Origin: an uncultured Dorea sp. | GTDB taxonomy: Bacteria; Bacillota; Clostridia; Lachnospirales; Lachnospiraceae | Direction of reading: 5' to 3' | Length of the DNA: 8,886 bases | Assembly: GCA_948844705.1 (NCBI GenBank) | Contig: CAQNVT010000123.1 | Span: 1-8,886 of the forward strand | Shown: one piece after another, positions 6,731-8,886 of the stretch | Numbering within the stretch: the stretch's first letter is position 1 | Layout: each line of letters begins with the position of its first letter | Position numbers and translations under genes: made by a program | The notes under the pieces: model-generated | The model's database searches: none | What the model was told of the DNA's origin: nothing | The model's input: the letters and a program-made list of their open reading frames with translations, nothing else

Positions 6731-7891
6731 CCATCCCTTCACCTCGTCGCTGTCAAGGTTCTCCTTTGTGACCCACATGGCATCGGTGTTTACATATGCT
6801 TCATTTCCCATAGACAAAGCGGCTCTTGCAGAAGCAACCACCGATGCATACCCCATGCCAAAAGGATTCTGTATGATAAGTCCGTCAAGCCTCCCGTCCT
6901 CGAGAGCCTCAATCTCCTCCTGATTTCCGTCGTATCCGATTACCTTCACATCCTTTTTTTCCAGACGCTCAAGCGTCTCCAGCACTGTCTGCACAGCATT
7001 TCCGTCTGTGGCCAAAATTCCCTTTACATCCGGATGCTTCTTAAAAAGCTCGTCAAGAACCTCCTCCTCTGTAATCTCCTCCGGATTATCCAGCTTCTTT
7101 TCCTCTGTCAGATCCTTTTTCTTCTCCTCCAGCTGATCCATATAGTATACCCCGGATGCCTGCATCTCCGGATGGGCCTCGCCGAGCCTCTCTGTGAACC
7201 CTTCTTCCCGTTCTCTTGCAGACATAGAGCCTGAGTCCTGCACGAATACAAGCACCTCCCCCTTATCTCCGATAAGCTCCGCCATCCTGTCGGCCGCCAT
7301 CCCCGCAGTTCCTTTATTATCTGTAGAAACTGTCGCCATCAGGCCCTGATAATCGCTTCCCGAATCAAATGCAACGATCGGAATTCCGTTTTCCGCCGCC
7401 AGATCAAACTGCACACCGCACGCCTTTGCGTCCGCGATCGAAATACTAAGGCCTACCGGATATCTCGCAAGCTCCTCATCCAGGATATTTACCTGCTCAT
7501 CCACGTCGCCTGCCTCCGCCGGACCGCTGTAGGTTACCTTCACGGCATCCTTTCCCTTATAACCCAGCTCCTCATTAATATCGGCCACGGCCTGCTCGGC
7601 CCCCTTCTTAACCTGCTCCCAGAATTCTCCGCCGCTGCCTTTTCCTATAATCGACAGATAGGAACCGGCCTCAAGCTTAAGCCCCGACACCTCTCCGTAA
7701 GCGGACGGCTCTATGGCATCAAGCTTCCTCTGATACTCTTTTTCCTCCGTCTTTTCTTCTGTTTCCTTCGTCTCCTCCAGCTTTTTCTGCGCATTTGTCT
7801 TGTGTTCCTCTTCTTCCTCCTTCGGAGTACATGCACAGATACCGGCCATAATACATAATATAACTGCAAGCAAGCTTATGCTTCTTTTCAT
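6716..7891 (-). CDS. Lipoprotein solute-binding protein, type 1 periplasmic (sugar-type) fold
   Basis: From the ATG at 7891 the product has 391 residues. A short signal peptide (KRSISLLAVILCIMAG) ends in a lipobox with Cys21 (ICAC) as the likely lipidated residue. A strongly charged Glu/Lys-rich helical tether follows (about 25-58), then a LacI/ribose-binding-like domain (about 78-391). Family signatures include GKGSGGEFWEQVKKGAEQAV, PIVAFDSGSD, ILATDGNAV and VIGYDGNQEEIEALEDGRLD followed by QNPFGMGY. Such proteins capture sugars or related small molecules at the cell surface for ABC importers, or present them to sensor kinases. No permease or ATPase gene is visible nearby, so it is an orphan here. 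An insert near 255-286 is unusually rich in Glu and Lys. A GTG at 7897 is only 1 base from GGGAGG (7899-7904), whereas ATG 7891 is 7 bases away and is preferred. Ligand unknown. Confidence 0.9.
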   Translation of the reverse strand: MKRSISLLAVILCIMAGICACTPKEEEEEHKTNAQKKLEETKETEEKTEEKEYQRKLDAIEPSAYGEVSGLKLEAGSYLSIIGKGSGGEFWEQVKKGAEQAVADINEELGYKGKDAVKVTYSGPAEAGDVDEQVNILDEELARYPVGLSISIADAKACGVQFDLAAENGIPIVAFDSGSDYQGLMATVSTDNKGTAGMAADRMAELIGDKGEVLVFVQDSGSMSAREREEGFTERLGEAHPEMQASGVYYMDQLEEKKKDLTEEKKLDNPEEITEEEVLDELFKKHPDVKGILATDGNAVQTVLETLERLEKKDVKVIGYDGNQEEIEALEDGRLDGLIIQNPFGMGYASVVASARAALSMGNEAYVNTDAMWVTKENLDSDEVKGWLYSR

Positions 7892-7946
7892 AATCACGCC
7901 TCCCGATTTTTGATTTGATTTTCTGCATCATTTACTGCCATCCACC

Positions 7947-7978
7947 ACTATACACCAATTTCCTGTTTATTTGGTGAA
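7947..7978 (-). promoter_or_regulatory. Candidate promoter and overlapping operator-like inverted repeat upstream of the binding-protein gene
   Basis: On the minus strand a good -10 box, TATAGT, lies at 7952-7947, about 55 bases before the start codon. Immediately upstream is a perfect 6-bp inverted repeat, CACCAA (7953-7958) and TTGGTG (7971-7976), with a 12-base centre. The nearest -35-like hexamer, TTCACC (7978-7973), gives an over-long 20-base spacer. A weak promoter overlapped by a symmetric site is what an activator- or repressor-controlled promoter would look like, but no regulator can be named. Confidence 0.4.
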
Positions 7979-8021
7979 AAAATTCTTAATTTTTTCTGTA
8001 CTTGATTTAGTCCAAGATTTC

Positions 8022-8053
8022 TTCTTGTATATTTTCCCCTTTTGTATTATCAT
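8022..8053 (+). promoter_or_regulatory. Candidate promoter for the ferredoxin gene
   Basis: Two overlapping readings fit sigma-A spacing in this AT-rich stretch: TTCTTG (8022-8027) with TATTAT (8045-8050), and TTGTAT (8025-8030) with TATCAT (8048-8053), each with a 17-base spacer. Either would start transcription near 8057-8060, just before the ribosome binding site AGGAGG (8071-8076). AT-richness makes chance matches likely, so the exact boxes are uncertain. Confidence 0.4.
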
Positions 8054-8085
8054 AAGATATAGAAAAAAAAAGGAGGTACATACCA

Positions 8086-8256
8086 ATGGCACACGTAATT
8101 AGTGACGAATGCTTAAGCTGTGGAGCTTGCGAAAGTGAATGTCCAGTAGGCGCTATTTCTCAGGGTGCAGACCACTATGAGATTGATGCAGACGCTTGTG
8201 TTGATTGTGGCGCATGTGCTGCTCAGTGCCCAACAGGAGCTATTTCCCAGGGCTAA
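8086..8256 (+). CDS. 2[4Fe-4S] clostridial-type ferredoxin, 56 residues
   Basis: This short gene encodes a complete 56-residue bacterial ferredoxin. Two cysteine sets, C9-x2-C12-x2-C15-x3-C19-P and C38-x2-C41-x2-C44-x3-C48-P, would hold two [4Fe-4S] clusters, each cluster taking three cysteines from one set and one from the other. The halves are internally repeated (CPVGAISQG and CPTGAISQG), as in classic clostridial ferredoxins. The protein is a soluble, low-potential electron carrier for anaerobic metabolism such as pyruvate:ferredoxin oxidoreductase and hydrogenase. The ATG at 8086 has a consensus AGGAGG 9 bases upstream. It stands alone: the neighbouring gene is divergent, and hairpins follow downstream. 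Its codons are more AT-rich than those of its neighbours, compatible with high expression. No neighbouring oxidoreductase is present to suggest a dedicated partner. Confidence 0.95.
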   Translation: MAHVISDECLSCGACESECPVGAISQGADHYEIDADACVDCGACAAQCPTGAISQG

Positions 8257-8288
8257 ATAAGGACTAAGAATATTTAAAAGGGTTGGGG

Positions 8289-8311
8289 ACTGTCGGAAAA
8301 TGATAGTTTTT
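8289..8311 (+). terminator. Weak terminator-like hairpin after the ferredoxin gene
   Basis: ACTGTC (8289-8294) can pair with GATAGT (8302-8307) through five Watson-Crick pairs and one G-U pair around a 7-base loop, followed by TTTT. The stem is short. It is nested inside a longer-range pairing of TTGGGGA (8283-8289) with TCCCCAA (8321-8327), so its role as a terminator is tentative. Confidence 0.35.
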
Positions 8312-8334
8312 AGACCTGATTCCCCAAAAAAGAA

Positions 8335-8392
8335 ATCTCCCGCAGAATTCCATACTTTTCAGTATGGACTCTTCTGCGGGAGATCTCTCTTT
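8335..8392. terminator. Strong nested hairpin, probable (bidirectional) transcription terminator
   Basis: ATCTCCCGCAGAA (8335-8347) pairs perfectly over 13 bp with TTCTGCGGGAGAT (8372-8384). Inside it TCCATACT (8349-8356) pairs over 8 bp with AGTATGGA (8361-8368) around a TTTC tetraloop, leaving a small asymmetric bulge. On the plus strand it is followed by a pyrimidine run (CTCTCTTT), and on the minus strand by TTTCTTTTTTGGGG, the more convincing U-tract. It would separate the ferredoxin gene from the gene at 8505 and block leftward transcription. A copy of a dispersed palindromic repeat is an alternative. Confidence 0.7.
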
Positions 8393-8429
8393 CCCGGCCA
8401 TCCAATTTTTTTATTTCATCCGACCTCTT

Positions 8430-8457
8430 TTGACTTTCTTTTCAAATTCCATATGCT
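8430..8457 (+). promoter_or_regulatory. Candidate promoter for the 101-residue protein gene
   Basis: TTGACT (8430-8435) matches the -35 consensus at 5 of 6 positions. A -10-like TATGCT (8452-8457) follows after 16 bases. The predicted start near 8464 leaves a leader of about 40 bases containing the strong GGGGGG ribosome binding site (8493-8498). The -10 match is only moderate. Confidence 0.4.
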
Positions 8458-8504
8458 ATTCTATCCGATATAAGACAAGCATTCACTAATAAGGGGGGTT
8501 TATT

Positions 8505-8810
8505 ATGAGTAATGCAACCGATGTACTTGAACAGCTGAAAAAGGAGACGAAGGACGATGCCAGATTATATGGCTGCCTTAAGGAGCTGTATGAACAGGGG
8601 ATACCGTTTGAAGAATTGAAGGGACTGATCCCGGATATCAAAAGAACAAGAGAACAGCTTCACATGAAACGGATGCTGGAAAATAACAACCAGGTCCTGC
8701 TTTCCATGTTCAGCAAGGAGATGTCCTTTCTCCTGGATGCCAGGGAACGGCAGGAGGAGGAGCAATTTAAAAAACTGGACCAGCTCATCCGGCAGTTGGG
8801 TGCAAAATAA
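8505..8810 (+). CDS. Small charged helical protein of unknown function, 101 residues
   Basis: I do not recognise this family. The ATG at 8505 has a G-rich ribosome binding site (GGGGGG, 8493-8498) 6 bases upstream and a promoter-like sequence before that, so it looks like a real gene. The 101-residue product has no signal peptide or membrane segment, only one cysteine (Cys24), and about a third charged residues. It is predicted to be nearly all helix. The N-terminal half (about 1-52) has short helices around LKELYEQGIPFEELKGLIPD, faintly like a helix-turn-helix. The C-terminal half (about 53-99) is one long amphipathic helix with heptad-like Leu/Met spacing (RMLENNNQVLLSMF, then ERQEEEQFKKLDQLIRQLG), suggesting a coiled-coil dimer. 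It could be a small regulator or a subunit of a mobile-element or envelope complex. Nothing in the window pairs with it. It is isolated from the ferredoxin gene by the strong hairpin. Confidence 0.75.
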   Translation: MSNATDVLEQLKKETKDDARLYGCLKELYEQGIPFEELKGLIPDIKRTREQLHMKRMLENNNQVLLSMFSKEMSFLLDARERQEEEQFKKLDQLIRQLGAK

Positions 8811-8857
8811 GTGTTGAACCCTCTGGTGATATTTTTGCATGTAAGTGTTGTCCAACA
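8808..8857. repeat. 9-bp direct repeat and small hairpin in the 3' flank of the last gene
   Basis: TAAGTGTTG occurs at 8808-8816, starting on the stop codon of the 101-residue protein gene, and again at 8842-8850, 34 bases on. The second copy runs into TGTTG-TC-CAACA (8846-8857), a tight inverted repeat. No gene is visible in the last 76 bases. The arrangement may be chance, or the edge of a structure that continues past the window. Confidence 0.35.
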
Positions 8858-8886
8858 AAAATTGGTGAAATAGATAGAGCACAGAA

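Noticed and set aside
8565..8882. 105-codon minus-strand frame over the last gene
   Set aside because: It is antisense to the 101-residue gene, which has a clear ribosome binding site and promoter-like boxes. The minus frame has neither.

Overview
This window looks like a chromosomal segment from a Gram-positive anaerobe of the Clostridia, most likely a Lachnospiraceae-type gut bacterium. The reasons are a YhaM-type 3'-5' exoribonuclease and a MutS2/Smr protein (both typical of Firmicutes), a short clostridial 2[4Fe-4S] ferredoxin, strong AGGAGG-like ribosome binding sites throughout, and intermediate base composition. I see no phage, CRISPR or clear insertion-sequence genes. The family and species placement is inference.

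Left part (1-2115), minus strand: a probable two-gene operon reads leftwards. A membrane-anchored trypsin/HtrA-like PDZ protein, which appears to have lost two of its three catalytic residues, is followed 33 bases later by an OB-fold/HD-domain exoribonuclease of the YhaM family that runs off the left edge. A good sigma-A-like promoter (TTGAAC, 17 bases, TATACT) lies upstream.

Middle (2171-6730), plus strand and divergent from the first operon: mutS2, an OmpR-family response regulator and its sensor histidine kinase follow each other with gaps of 25 and 47 bases and probably form one transcription unit. The 47-base gap contains a perfect 8-bp inverted repeat. MutS2 is a ribosome-collision/DNA-repair ATPase whose Smr domain keeps HGKGTGALR but has INLLG in place of the usual LDLRG motif.

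Right part (6716-8886): a lipoprotein sugar-type solute-binding protein on the minus strand converges on the kinase gene and overlaps its 3' end by 15 bases. No ABC permease or ATPase is visible. Divergent from it is a 56-residue 2[4Fe-4S] ferredoxin gene with its own ribosome binding site. It is followed by a weak terminator-like hairpin and then a very strong nested hairpin that looks like a terminator, possibly bidirectional. The last gene encodes a small, charged, helical protein of 101 residues that I cannot identify. The final 76 bases hold a 9-bp direct repeat and a small hairpin but no gene.

Most of the window is ordinary core clostridial content. The items most worth a second look are the degenerate HtrA-like protein, the altered Smr motif, the inverted repeats at the two-component operon and at the binding-protein promoter, and the unidentified 101-residue protein.
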